Assembly: GCF_963082655.1 (NCBI RefSeq)
Contig: NC_081552.1
Span: 121,682,458 to 121,746,457 of the forward strand
Direction: 5' to 3'
Source of the DNA: Stomoxys calcitrans
Lineage: Eukaryota > Arthropoda > Insecta > Diptera > Muscidae
Length of the DNA stretch: 64,000 bases
Positions within the stretch are counted from its first letter, which is position 1. The number at the start of each line of letters is the position of its first letter. A program made the translations under genes and the position numbers. The notes below the pieces were generated by a model. The model was not told the DNA's origin. It did not search any database and saw only the letters and a list, made by a program, of their open reading frames with translations. This document shows, piece after piece, positions 1-10,474 of the stretch.

Positions 1-605
1 TGGGTTTTTGCACTTCCGGAGAAACGGGATAATGCCTATCTTCCACAGGGCAAGCATCACGAGTGTCAATTGAATGGACTTCAATTGAGGTTTTACCAAA
101 GCCCTTCTTGGTGTAACAAGGGAACATCTCCATCACAATGAAGCGTATCCGCAACTGGTTTGTTATGGAGTGTAGTTTGATTTCATCATCAGTCCTATAA
201 TCAGCTTCGCCACAGAGGCCAATATCGTTGGTTGAGAGACTGTCGACTCCAGCGAAAAGATTAAAAGACCTCATGAAGTCCACCCCAAGAAAAAGCTCAC
301 GCCTAAGGGAAGGAACCAGATAAAAGGTCACTACACTCTCTCTCTTGCTGAAATCAATAACGGCGTTGACCCTACCTTTAATGTGATGGGGTGTACCATC
401 GGCGGTCTGAATGGCGGAGATAAAAGGTGAGACTTCCAATCCCGCCTTGCCCACGAACTCTTCGCAACCCCCTGCCCAGACACCACTATCAAGCAGACCT
501 TCAATCGGCTGCCCATTTATCACAATCTTGGTGTAAAATCTGGTGTCGTCTCCCTCATATAAGATTGCGGCGGCTATGTGTTGTCGTAATCTCTTACGGG
601 CTTTA
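1..605 (-). CDS. Ty3/gypsy pol fragment (protease to start of reverse transcriptase), open to window edge
   Basis: Translating the minus strand from about 605 down to base 1 gives one frame without stops. It first shows an aspartic protease region with the active-site motif LLDSGV (about 490-475), then a hydrophobic GVDFMRSFNL stretch. It ends in a segment that resembles the entry into a Ty3/gypsy reverse transcriptase (HSIDTRDACPV then HYPVSPEVQ). The same RT-entry pattern (HSIDTAEAEPV, HYPVSP) occurs in the broken element at 20.4-21.3 kb, so the two belong to related families in the same orientation. The first codon is not visible, because pol is normally made as part of a gag-pol polyprotein. 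The rest of RT, RNase H and integrase would lie left of the window. Confidence 0.8.
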
Positions 606-744
606 TACCATTCTCTCGCCTTTTTTATTTTATTCGATACCGTGCCAAAAATCCTTGTTTAACCCTCTTTATACTCCTTCACTCGAACATGTAGTGGTTT
701 CAGCTCGCGTTGCGGCTTCGCTACTACCTTGGTTCGATCCGCGT

Positions 745-816
745 TTTGTAAAATGGTGATTTGTTTGCATGGGGTATCGGTTTGTAAAATGGTGATTTAT
801 TTGCATGGGGTATAGG
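745..816. repeat. 36-bp direct duplication in the gypsy remnant
   Basis: TTTGTAAAATGGTGATTT begins at 745 and again at 781. The two 36-bp units differ by only a few bases (TTGTTTGC versus TTATTTGC; GGGTATC versus GGGTATA). The duplication lies at the 3' end of the gag frame and probably helps separate gag from the pol frame. Confidence 0.7.
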
Positions 817-1303
817 TTTCATTGGGGACGGGGTCTAGACCGGTGTGGACCTCTAGTTGCATCACAGCTTTGTAGAAGTCGTCAAAGGACTCATGAGACA
901 ATTGTCGGCGGTTCAAGATTTGTGTTTGCATCTGAAATTCGTTTTCAAAGCGTTGATATTGATTTAACAGTGCAGCTTGGATTTCGCTCCAATCATAAAA
1001 TTGTAAAAATTTCCGGTGATTCCAATACCAATCTAATGCCGGTATTTCAAAAAGTTTATGGAACTTTGTAAGGAATTCCTCATCCCGGCACTCATAGTCT
1101 CGCTTCAGCTCACTCACTCGAAAAATGAATTCTTGGACATTCAAAGTTTTGTTAGTGCCATCGAATTTGACACCCCAATTAGCTAAATTAAGCTTACCGG
1201 TCGATTCAGTATGGAAGCTGCCACCAGGCTTTCCAAAATGCGAAGAAGAACCCGGTAAATGTTTCTTCTGTACCGGCGGCGGTAGGTTTGGTGATGACTC
1301 CAT
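797..1303 (-). CDS. Ty3/gypsy gag-like fragment
   Basis: This 168-aa minus-strand frame reads like the capsid region of an insect Ty3/gypsy Gag. It has a proline-rich leader, then KFDGTNKTLNVQEFIFRV, LKRDYECRDEEFL and a W/Y-rich segment (ALDWYWNH, WSEIQAALLNQYQ). The element at 22.0-22.2 kb has the same layout (GKFDCTAKSISAEDFIFHL, LRGDYQCKWDEVL), which supports the assignment. No zinc knuckle is visible before the stop at 797. The 36-bp duplication and about 140 bp of unassigned sequence separate it from the pol frame at 605, so the element is damaged. The true start may lie upstream of the Met at 1303. Confidence 0.72.
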   Translation of the reverse strand: MESSPNLPPPVQKKHLPGSSSHFGKPGGSFHTESTGKLNLANWGVKFDGTNKTLNVQEFIFRVSELKRDYECRDEEFLTKFHKLFEIPALDWYWNHRKFLQFYDWSEIQAALLNQYQRFENEFQMQTQILNRRQLSHESFDDFYKAVMQLEVHTGLDPVPNETYTPCK

Positions 1304-1589
1304 AGTATTAGGTTGCAGCGGCGGCCTTTTAACAAATGGTGTGTAGCCGTCGGGGCGGCTACAGCAGAAAATATTGCACCCCTGGATGCAATAGTGTAAG
1401 TTAAAACTATTGTGACATTAGCATACACAGTTGCTTCCGGCATGCATGTTTTTTGTGTGTGTGCGATGTCGCACTTAAATGCAATTGTTTAAAGATCCAA
1501 AATGCGCTTCTTGTTTAACATCAAAAATGGAACTTTATCAGCACAAATTTAATTTGCCTTTTTCATGCAAATAAAGTTTTCAATGAAAA

Positions 1590-1679
1590 CACCACCCTCC
1601 ACCATAAGATGGGGGGTATACTAATTTCGTCATTCTGTTTGTAATTACTCGAAATATTCGTCTGAGACCCCATAAAGTA
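1590..1679 (+). repeat. DINE-like terminal fragment, cut by the foldback element
   Basis: About 90 bp match the terminus of the DINE family found throughout the window (CCCTCCACCATAAGATGG, then CTCGAAATATTCGTCTGAG). The match stops at the 607-bp element beginning at 1680. The rest of the DINE is not found on its far side, so the copy was already truncated or was deleted later. Confidence 0.75.
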
Positions 1680-2286
1680 AAGGGTGATTTTTTTGAGGTT
1701 AGGATTTTCATGCATTAGTATTTGACAGATCACGTGGGATTTCAGACATGGTGTCAAAGAGAAAGATGCTCAGTATGCTTTGACATTTCATCATGAATAG
1801 ACTTACTAACGAGCAACGCTTGCAAATCATTGAATTTTATTACCAAAATCAGTGTTCGGTTCGAAATGTGTTCATTCACCGTAACGTTGCGTCCAACAGC
1901 ATCTTTGAAAAAATACGGTCCAATGATTCCACCAGCGTACAAACCACACCAAACAGTGCATTTTTCGGGATGCATGGGCAGTTCTTGAACGGCTTCTGGT
2001 TGTTCTTCACTCCAAATGCGGCAATTTTGCTTATTTACGTAGCCATTCAACCAGAAATGAGCCTCATCGCTGAACAAAATTTGTCAAAATTTGAACACAT
2101 TTCGAACCGAACACTGATTTTGGTAATAAAATTCAATGATTTGCAAGCGTTGCTCGTTAGTAAGTCTACTCATGATGAAATGTCAAAGCATACTGAGCAT
2201 CTTTCTCTTTGACACCATGTCTGAAATCCCACGTGATCTGTCAAATACTAATGCATGAAAATCCTAACCTCAAAAAAATCACCCTT
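1680..2286. mobile_element. 607-bp foldback element derived from a Tc1/mariner transposon (copy 1)
   Basis: The ends are perfect inverted repeats (AAGGGTGATTTTTTTGAGG...) flanked by TA at 1678-1679 and 2287-2288, the target duplication of the IS630/Tc1/mariner superfamily. The inverted arms are about 195 bp each (1680-1874 and 2092-2286). Each arm includes the start codon and about the first 27 codons of a transposase (MNRLTNEQRLQIIEF...). The central 217 bp hold a minus-strand piece of the catalytic region (FSDEAHFWLNG, the second D of the triad). The element therefore cannot make a transposase and must move in trans. A second 607-bp copy lies at 22696. Confidence 0.9.
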
Positions 2287-2699
2287 TACAACTAAGAAAT
2301 ATATGATGGATGACCAAATGATCTATTCAAATTTCGTAAATGTTGGTACCAAAAGTGGTACCATTTGGTACTTTCTTCACAGATATAGCGTGTGGTCTGA
2401 AATAGGGCGTGTAGGTGAAACTAAGAAATATATGATGTTCTATTAAAAATTCGTACATTTTTTTTTCAAAATTTGGCATATAAACAAGATGGAAATATAT
2501 AATGGCTGACTAAATGATCCATTCAAAATTCGTCATTTTTGAAAGAGCAAAATAGTACGAAATAGTTGTCTTCGCCTATAACTAACGGGGACTGCTAAAA
2601 TTTTGGAATTTGACAAACATTATCGCAGTCTTAACAAAAATACTACACGTGGTAGAAAACATACTAATTGTGATGTTATTGGTAACATGAATGAATATA

Positions 2700-3230
2700 T
2701 TCGGCAACAAGAAGATATTTTTTATTCGTATATTTAGGTCTTAAACGTATTAGATGGTACCTTTTTAACGGAGTGAGCTAAAGCTCTCAAAACTGCGATA
2801 GCAGTAAACCTTCACTATAAATTTTGGGTGAAGAAGATTATTCAAAATCGTACATTTAGGTACTTAAACGTACAAAATGGAAAATTTTTTATAAATTGAG
2901 CTGAAGCACTCAAAATTAGGATACGGTTACACCTTGACAGTAAAAATTGGGCGGTAAGAAGATTTGTTTTAAATTCGTGCATTTGGGTACTAAAACATAG
3001 AAAATGGTACTTTCTGTACAGAATGATCTTAAGCTATGAAAATTGGCATACAGCTACATATTGACCATAAATTTTTGGGCGACCAGATTTTTTTTCCAAA
3101 TCGTACATTTATGTACTAAAACATACAAAATGTTACTTTCTTTACGTATTGAACTAAGCGCTCAAAATTGGAATTAATTTTTACCTTGACAATATAAATT
3201 GAGCGACTTAATGATTTTTCCGATGTATTA
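2700..3230. repeat. Degenerate tandem array, unit about 121-127 bp
   Basis: A motif like TCGTACATTTAGGTACT recurs with its core at 2728, 2849, 2975 and 3102, giving spacings of 121, 126 and 127 bp. Each unit also contains AAAATGGTACTTTCT, GAGCTAAAGC and CTCAAAATTGG in the same order. Weaker copies may extend from about 2300 to 3290. The units are diverged and AT-rich, and no coding potential is seen. It may be an old minisatellite or the interior of an unrecognised element. Confidence 0.65.
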
Positions 3231-3289
3231 ATATTCATAGTACTATTTGGTACTTTCTTTAGAGAAGGGGCAGGTTTCTGATATTTTAT

Positions 3290-4284
3290 AACTTCACAAT
3301 CTTGTAAACTGAGTGATTCCCTAGGATTTGGACGTTCTACACTAAAAAGACCGTGCCAAAAACGGGGGCTGCTAAGTGGAACACCGAGATGCTAGTTTCA
3401 TATTTATTAACTGTTCAAATAAAAGTGTTCACGCTTTTACTTTTCAATGACATTCGAAAAATTTCCAATTGCAAATAAGTCGCCTAGCAGTATGAACCAT
3501 ATTTTCCCAGAAGTTCCGTTACGCCATATCCACAATTTTTTAAAGGTTGTTGAAAAAGAAATGAAAGTGTTCAGTATAGATACATAGTTTTATTTTCAAT
3601 CTAATACCTACCATGAAAGGTGAACGTCCGTATGTAATTAGTCGTATAAATCCTTTGCGTTAAAATATTCCATCGCAAACAAAGTTAAATGAAGACTAGT
3701 AAAAAAACAAATTAATTTTTGGTTTTATAATTTCAAATCCATACCAAATTTCAGGTTGTTCGGGCTATTCTGAGCGTAGCGATGACAATTCCTGCTAAAC
3801 CACTGCAGCATATTAAATTTCTTCCTGTATTTGTATTCTGGGACGAGAACGGAAAACATTATTTGAACAAAAAGCAGAAATGGGTATTATGACTCGCCAA
3901 ATTTATCTTGATCATTATTTCATATTTTTGCAGTTTTTCATTTTTTTCTTGATGTCATCAACGACTTTTCTTGGAGAATGCGTACATCAGACTGAGCTTT
4001 GTAATACTGATTGTGTGACACGAGAAAGATTTGCATAGTTTTTAGCTGTCACCTGTGTGTGTTGGTGACGCTTTTTCGTCGGCGGCAAATGTTGCGTATA
4101 GCTCTGAATATTTTATGGCCCTGCGCATGACGCTCATCTACATTCGCTGTTTCCAATAACAGCATAAGATGGATGTGTTTTCCAAACATAGTCGGGTCAC
4201 AGGTAAACATGTAGATTGGCCCTTAGACAGAGAAAGATGTGAAAGGCGGATTTTGCTTTTTAAATAAGCATTTGTATAATTAAC
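3290..4284. other. AT-rich spacer, nothing recognised
   Basis: No open frame of useful length, no terminal repeats and no RNA gene could be recognised on either strand. Confidence 0.5.
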
Positions 4285-4617
4285 TTGCTGACCCGGGCCC
4301 GCTCCGCTGCGCCTTCTTTTACTTTATATGGAACAAAAGTTTCCTTGGAATATTTATTTTCGACAATTAAAGATATTTTAGTGAAATACCATGCTACGAA
4401 AATATTGTAGTTTATCGCTTGACTAACAGTTTAACAGTATAAGTGCCTTTATCTGAATCCCATATGATCTTTATTGGTCTACGTATTAAAGTTTGGATGT
4501 AAGGCGTACTCCATTCTTAAAATACTTAATTTCTGACCGATATTCTCATGTTGTCTGATTTAGTGGTGATTTAGGGGGGGAGGCGGTCCCCCGCTTTTCT
4601 CCCAAATACCATTTATT
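4285..4617 (+). repeat. Probable fragment of a dispersed repeat with a GC-rich end
   Basis: The segment begins with an isolated GC-rich stretch (GACCCGGGCCCGCTCCGCTG) in AT-rich surroundings. It ends near GGGAGGCGGTCCCCCGC, which resembles the GGGAGGGTCCGCCCCCC part of the repeat at 50.6-51.5 kb. It is cut on the right by the DINE element at 4618. The assignment as a dispersed repeat is an inference. Confidence 0.35.
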
Positions 4618-5749
4618 ATACCCTCCACCATAGGACTATACTAATTTCGTCATTCTGTTATACCCTCCACCATAGGATGGGGGGTATACTAATTTCGTCA
4701 TTCCGTTTGTAACTACTCGAAATATTCGTCGGAGACCCCATAAAGTATATATATTCTTGATCGTCGTGACATTTTATGTCGATCTAGCCATGTCCGTCCG
4801 TCTGTCCGTCCGTCCGTCTGCCTGTCGAAAGCACGCTAACTTCCGAAGGAGTAAAGCTAGACGCTTGAAATTTTGCGCAAATACTTCTTATTAGTGTAGG
4901 TCGGTTGGTATTGCAAATGGGCCATATCGGTCCATGTTTTGATATAGCTGCCATATAAACCGATCTTGGGTCTTGACTTCTTGAGCCTCTAGAGTGCGCA
5001 ATTCTTATCCGATTGGAATGAAATTTTGCACGACGTGTTTCGTTATGATATCCAACAACTGTGCCAAGTATGGTTCAAATCGGTCCATAACCTGATATAG
5101 CTGCCATATAATCCGATCTTGGGTCTTGATTTCTTACGCCTCTAGAGTGCGCAATTCTTATACGATTGAAATGAAATTTTGCACGACGTGTTTTGCTATG
5201 ATATCCAACAATAGTGCCAAGTATGGTTCAAATCGGTCTATAACCTGATATAGCTGCCATATAAACCGATCTTGGGTCTTGACTTCTTGAGCCTCTAGAG
5301 GGCGCAATTCTTATCCGATTGGAATGGAATTTTGCACGACGTGTTTTGTTATGATTCCCAACAACTGTCCCACGTATGGTTTAAATCGGTCTATAACCTG
5401 ATATAGCTGTCATATAAACCGATCTTGGGTCTTGACTTCTTGAGCCTCTAGAGGGCGCAATTCTTATCCGATTGGAATGGAAATTTGCACGACGTGTTTT
5501 GTTATGATTCCCAACAACTGTGCCAAGTATTGCCGAATTGGCTGACATTTTACACAGGTCTCCAACATATAATTTAATTGTGGTCCAAACCGGACCATAT
5601 CTTGATATCGCTCTAATAGCAGAGCAAATCTTTTCTTATATCCTGTTTTGCCTAAGAAGAGATGCCGGGAAAAGAACTCGACAAATGCGATCCATGGTGG
5701 AGGGTATATAAGATTCGGCCCGGCCGAACTTAGCACGCTTTTACTTGTT
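4618..5749 (+). mobile_element. DINE-like (INE-1/Helentron-type) non-autonomous element, copy b
   Basis: It starts ATACCCTCCACCATAGG and ends GCACGCTTTTACTTGTT. Next to the start is a (GTCC)n-type microsatellite (about 4795-4825) after TATATATTCTTGATCG, the arrangement known from Drosophila INE-1/DINE-1. The interior has about 150-bp direct repeats (CCATATAAACCGATCTTGGG...). Near the right end lies the inverted partner of the start (ATGGTGGAGGGTATA) and the palindrome TTCGGCCCGGCCGAA. The first 38 bp are partly duplicated (4618 and 4656). It encodes nothing; movement would need a Helentron Rep/helicase in trans. Confidence 0.82.
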
Positions 5750-5929
5750 TTTATTATTTTGTTTTTATTTGCAGTGTGTATTTAAAAATAAATTTTCATT
5801 ACCATACAAAACTCAGTCTCAGATGGCGTTTTATAGTAATAAATTAAAAAAATAAATGAAATAAAATAAAAGTATTTGAATTTGAATTCAGTCTCAAAAT
5901 CTTTTAAGAATACTGCCTTAAAAAAGTAT

Positions 5930-6224
5930 AAAAGTATAACATAAACAATTCATTTTCTAAATTACTCGATCTTGTTTTCGTTAATAAACCATCTGAGCTA
6001 TGTTTAAGTTCTAATGATCCGGTTGTAAGACCTGAGGATAGATATCATCCGACACTCAAATTACTTATACCCTATCCCACTCTTAAAGTTAAAAGAGATG
6101 TAGCAATTGAAAAGTGTACTGTTTTGCTAAAACTGATTACATCAAACTGAACTCACTACTCTCATCTGTTCATTGAAATTAAATTTTCAGATCTAAAGAT
6201 ATCAATGAAATTATTTCATCTTTT
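5930..6224 (+). pseudogene. LINE endonuclease C-terminal fragment (left part of interrupted LINE)
   Basis: The plus strand reads LLDLVFVNKPSEL...PEDRYHPTL, the end of an AP-endonuclease domain of Jockey/CR1-type LINE ORF2 proteins, with the usual H near its end. The frame runs up to the DINE insertion at 6225 and resumes at 7835. The region has at least one frame change and no start codon. Everything upstream of this piece is missing or was displaced by the DINE at 4618-5749. Confidence 0.6.
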
Positions 6225-7834
6225 ATACCCTCCACCATAAGATGGGGAGTATACTAATTTCGTCATTCTGTTTGTAACTACTCGAAATATTCGTCTGAGA
6301 CCCCATAAAGTATATATATTCTTGATCGTCGTGACATTTTATGTCGATCTAGCCATGTCCGTCCGTCCGTCTGTCTGTCGAAAGCACGCTAACTTCCGAA
6401 GGAGTAAAGCTAGCCTCTTGAAATTTTGCACAAATACTTCTTATTAGTGTAGGTCGGTTGGTATTGTAAATGGGCCATATCGGTCCATGTTTTGATATAG
6501 CTGCCATATAAACCGATCTTGGGTCTTGACTTCTTGAGCCTCTAGAGTGCGCAATTCTTATCCGATTGGAATGAAATTTTGCACGACGTGTTTCGTTATG
6601 ATATCCAACAACTGCGCCAAGTATAGTTCAAATCGGTCCATAACCTGATATAGCTGCCATATAAACCGATCTTGGGTCTTGACTTCTTGAGACTCTAGCG
6701 TGCGCAATTCTTATCCGATCAGAATGAAATTTTGCACGAGTTGTTTTGTTATGACATCCAACAACTGTGCCAAGTATGGTTCAAATCGGTTCATAACCTG
6801 ATATAGCTGCCATATAAACCGATCTTGGGTCTTGACTTCTTGACCCTCTAGAGTGCGCAATTCTTATCCGATTGAAATGAAATTTTGCACGACTTGTTTT
6901 GCTATTATATCCAACAACTGTGCCAAGTATGGTTCAAATCGGCCCTTAACCTGATATAGCTGCCATATAAACCGATCTTGGGTCTAGACTTCTTGAGCCT
7001 CTAGAGGGCGCAATTCTCATCCGAATGGAATGGAATTTCGCATGACGTGTTTTGTTATGATACCCAACAACTGTGCCAAGTATGGTTTAAATCGGTCCAT
7101 AACCTGATATAGCTGCCATATAAACCGATCTTGGGTCTTGACTTCTTGAGCCTCTAGAGGGCACAATTCTTATCCGATTTGAATGAATTTTGGCACGAAG
7201 TATTTCGTTATGATATCCAACAACTGTGCCAAGTATGGTTGAAATCGGTCCATAACCTGATATAGCTGTCATATAAACCGATCTGGGGATTTGACTTCTT
7301 GAGCTTCTAGAGGGCGCAATTCCTATCCGATTTGGCTGAAATTTTGCATGACGTATTTTATTTTTACTTTGAACAACTGTGTCAAATAAGGTTCAAATCG
7401 GTTCATAACCAGATATAGCTGCCATATAAACCGATCTGGGATCTTGACTTCTTGACCCCTAGAGGTCGCAATTATTATCCGATTTGCCTGAAATTTCCTC
7501 TCATGACCATCAACAAACGTGTTTATTATGGTCTGAATCGGTCTATAGCCCGATACAGATCCCATATAAATCGTTCTCTCTATTTTACTTCGTGAGCCCC
7601 AATGGGCGCAATTCTTATACGAATTGGCTGAAATTTGAAACAGGTCTCCAACATATAATTTAATTGTGGTCCCAACCGGACCATATCATGATATCGTTTT
7701 AATAGCAGAGAAATTCTTTTTTTATATCCTTTTTGCCTAAGAAGAGATGCCGGGAAAAGAACTCGACAAATGCGATCCATGGTGGAGGGTATATTAGATT
7801 CGGCCCGGCCGAACTTAGCACGCTTTTACTTGTT
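6225..7834 (+). mobile_element. DINE-like element, copy c, inserted inside a LINE
   Basis: The 1610-bp element runs from ATACCCTCCACCATAAG to TTTTACTTGTT. It contains the GTCC/GTCT microsatellite (about 6355-6380) and roughly seven 150-bp internal repeats, then the CCATGGTGGAGGGTATA and TTCGGCCCGGCCGAA terminal motifs. The flanks read as one LINE frame when the element is removed (..IISSF / YTVLLDF..). That fixes the insertion between T residues with no evident target duplication, as expected for Helentron-type elements. Confidence 0.87.
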
Positions 7835-9804
7835 TATACTGTGTTACTTGACTTTATTTCTCAATCTGTCCCTAAAACTACTTTTTGCAACGCATCTGGT
7901 CCTCCATGGAATACAACCAATCTTTCTAGGCTGAAGAACAAGAAGAATAAATGATATAAATGGTTTAAACACTCAGGGTCAACGTCTGGCTTTTCGATGT
8001 ATTCATTAACAAGATGCGAATATAATAAAGAAAACAAATTGGCGTATTGTAGTTATTTGAATAAAATTAGAAATCAATTGAAATCAAATTCTAAATCCTT
8101 CTACAAATTTCTGAATTCAAAGCGCCGTTGTAATAGTTTACCGAACTTTCTTAGATATAAAGCTAAAGTAGCTGATAACGATTCAAGCATTGCCGACATC
8201 TTTGCTGACTTTTTTAGCAATACCTACTCAGATAATTATTGATTTATGTGGAACATATCCATACACAATCAACAATTCAGCTTTTATAGACGTGTCTGAG
8301 ATTGCCGAAAACATAGTACTTGAAAATTTAAGGTCACTGAAGATAGCTTTTAATCCCGGTCCAGATGGAATTCCATCGAACATTTTAAAGCATTGCGCTC
8401 TCGAACTTTCGTATCCCCTTTGTGCACTTTTCAACAGTTCATTAAAGCATGGATATCTGCCGGAATTGTGGAAGCAATCTTATATAAGATTGATGATTGA
8501 TTTTTTAAAGCCGGAAATCGCAATGAGGTATCTAATTAAAGGTGCATTTCAATTTTGAATGTTATTCCGAAGCTATTAGAGAAAATTCTGACTGACACAA
8601 TTTCACATCAAGTCTCTTCTATATTGTCTCTTTACCAACATGGGTTCCGGAAATCGAAATCGACGATAACAAATATTTTAGAATTAACTTGTTTGGTCAA
8701 CGATGGCTTTAGGGAACGCTACCAAATGGATACTATATATATAACAACCTTAAGAAAAATAGATCTTATTGGTTTCACTCCATCTTTACTAAAGTGGATC
8801 AGATCATATCTGACTGGACGTACTCAAAGAGTTAAATTTGGTACTGCAGTTTCCAAATCAATTGTTGTCTCTTCAGGTGTTCCACAGGGTAGTCACCTTG
8901 GTCCTGTGCAGTTTTGTTTGTTCATAAACGATTCCCTTTTACTTTAAAGCACTGGAATATTTTGATGTATGCAGATGATGTAAAGATCTTCAGATCAATG
9001 AGAGACTCTGATGAACAGTGTTATCTTCAATATGACCTTGATACCCTTTACGATTGGCGCAACCAGAACTTTATGGAACTTAATATTTCCAAATGCAAAC
9101 ACATATCATTTTCAAGAATAACCTCTCTTAAAACTAGCTACTTTTTGGGTTCCAATCAACTTGAAGTACTCTATAGCTTTAAAGACCTTGGATTTCTTCT
9201 AGATCAACGCTTAAACTTCCGTCAACATATCTCAATGGTTGTAAACAAAGCACGTAGTGCTCTTGGCTTCATGAAACGCTGGAGTAAAGAACTTAATGAT
9301 TTCTCTGTGACGAAAAACTTATATACGTCGCTAGTTAGAACGTCGCTAGTTAGAAGTAATCTCGAGTACGGTTCAGTGGTATGGGATCCGTACTACAATA
9401 TTCATTCTGATTTGATAGAATCAGTTCAAAAACAATTTCTACTATTTTGTCTCCGTCGAAATGGGTGGGACAGTTCATTACCTTCGTATGAGTACCGATT
9501 AAATCTTATAAAGCTTCCTACATTAAAAAGTCGTAGAACCATGCTAAACATTACGTTTTTGACTAAATTAATTCATGGCCAAATAGATTCCTGCTTTCTT
9601 TTGAGTCGAATTTTCTTTAACGCTCCTAACAGACCTACCAGATATTTTGATCTTTTGAAAATTTCTTATTGTAAAAACAACTATGCCAATAATGATCCTT
9701 TTCGACACCTATGTTATCAATTTATTCAACTGAAAGATATAATAGATCTATCTGAGAATCGAGAAAGTTTAAAAAGGAAACTTATATTTTTTTTAAATTC
9801 TTAG
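7835..9804 (+). pseudogene. Decayed Jockey/CR1-type LINE ORF2 (linker, reverse transcriptase, C-terminus)
   Basis: In order: the linker (SGPPWNTTNLSRLKNKKNK, then SKSFYKFLNSKRR), RT palm entry (NPGPDGIPSNILKHC), fingers (YQHGFRKSKSTI), GVPQGSHLGP (about 8876-8905), the catalytic YADD (about 8965-8980), and a 296-aa C-terminal frame (8914-9804) with LEYGSVVWDPYY. It is broken: the frame changes near 8240, 8555 and 8940. Between about 8735 and 8750 the sequence jumps from MDTIYIT to LRKIDLIGFTPSLLKW, losing the segment with the first catalytic aspartate (the usual DFSKAFD box). It cannot be active. No clear poly-A tail follows; an A-rich patch lies near 9870. Confidence 0.82.
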
Positions 9805-10177
9805 GTTAATACATTTGTCAATATATTGTTATTAGTCAGTAAGGGTATTTATTATCTATAGACTTAAACAAAAAAACAACAAAAGATAAAACATTACACG
9901 ATAACCTTTTTTGCTCGAGTTCGCAAATTCAACTGAAGATATTAAACTCTCTTTAAAGCACGCGGATAAAGATCGGATCGAATTGTTTTATTTGATCTTC
10001 GTTCAATGAGCTCAAAACACTATTAGCATACACAACCGCTGATCAGAAGCAATATGGATGCAAAACAAATTCGTCTTTACCATACTTTGAAGCCGTGTTT
10101 CATGCATACCCTATGTAATAGATTACTGCACAAAAGTATGTTAAAACCATATTTTTTTGTAAATTTTTTGAAGAATA

Positions 10178-10212
10178 TTTTGTAATTTGTAATTTGTAAT
10201 TTGTAATTTATT
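10178..10212 (-). repeat. 3' tail of the LINE, about four 7-bp repeats
   Basis: On the plus strand TTTGTAA is repeated about four times, i.e. (TTACAAA)n reading along the LINE. CR1-like LINEs end in short tandem repeats instead of poly-A, so this marks the 3' end. The element boundary is at about 10178. Confidence 0.7.
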
Positions 10213-10474
10213 GACACCCGCACAACAAGAACGCATGTTCTTATGATTATAGTACGGGAAATTAATCCTTTTAAAGTTACAATGTTAGACAAAGTATGAA
10301 TAAATAAATGTAAAAAAAAGAAAAAAAAATCAAATATAATAAGCTTGAAACTAACAAAATATAAATAGGATGTTAATTTGAGTAATAAATCAAAAATAAG
10401 AAAAATATTGGTATACAATTATTTACCGCTCACAAATCAAAATTAACACTTGACATATTTATTTTTAACAAGAC

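Noticed and set aside
805..1346. Plus-strand frames 805-1071 and 1125-1346
   Set aside because: They are antisense shadows of the gypsy gag frame at 797-1303.
10077..10418. 113-aa hydrophobic minus-strand frame that could pass for a membrane protein
   Set aside because: It is AT-rich LINE 3' UTR and tail read as F/I/L codons, with no family resemblance.
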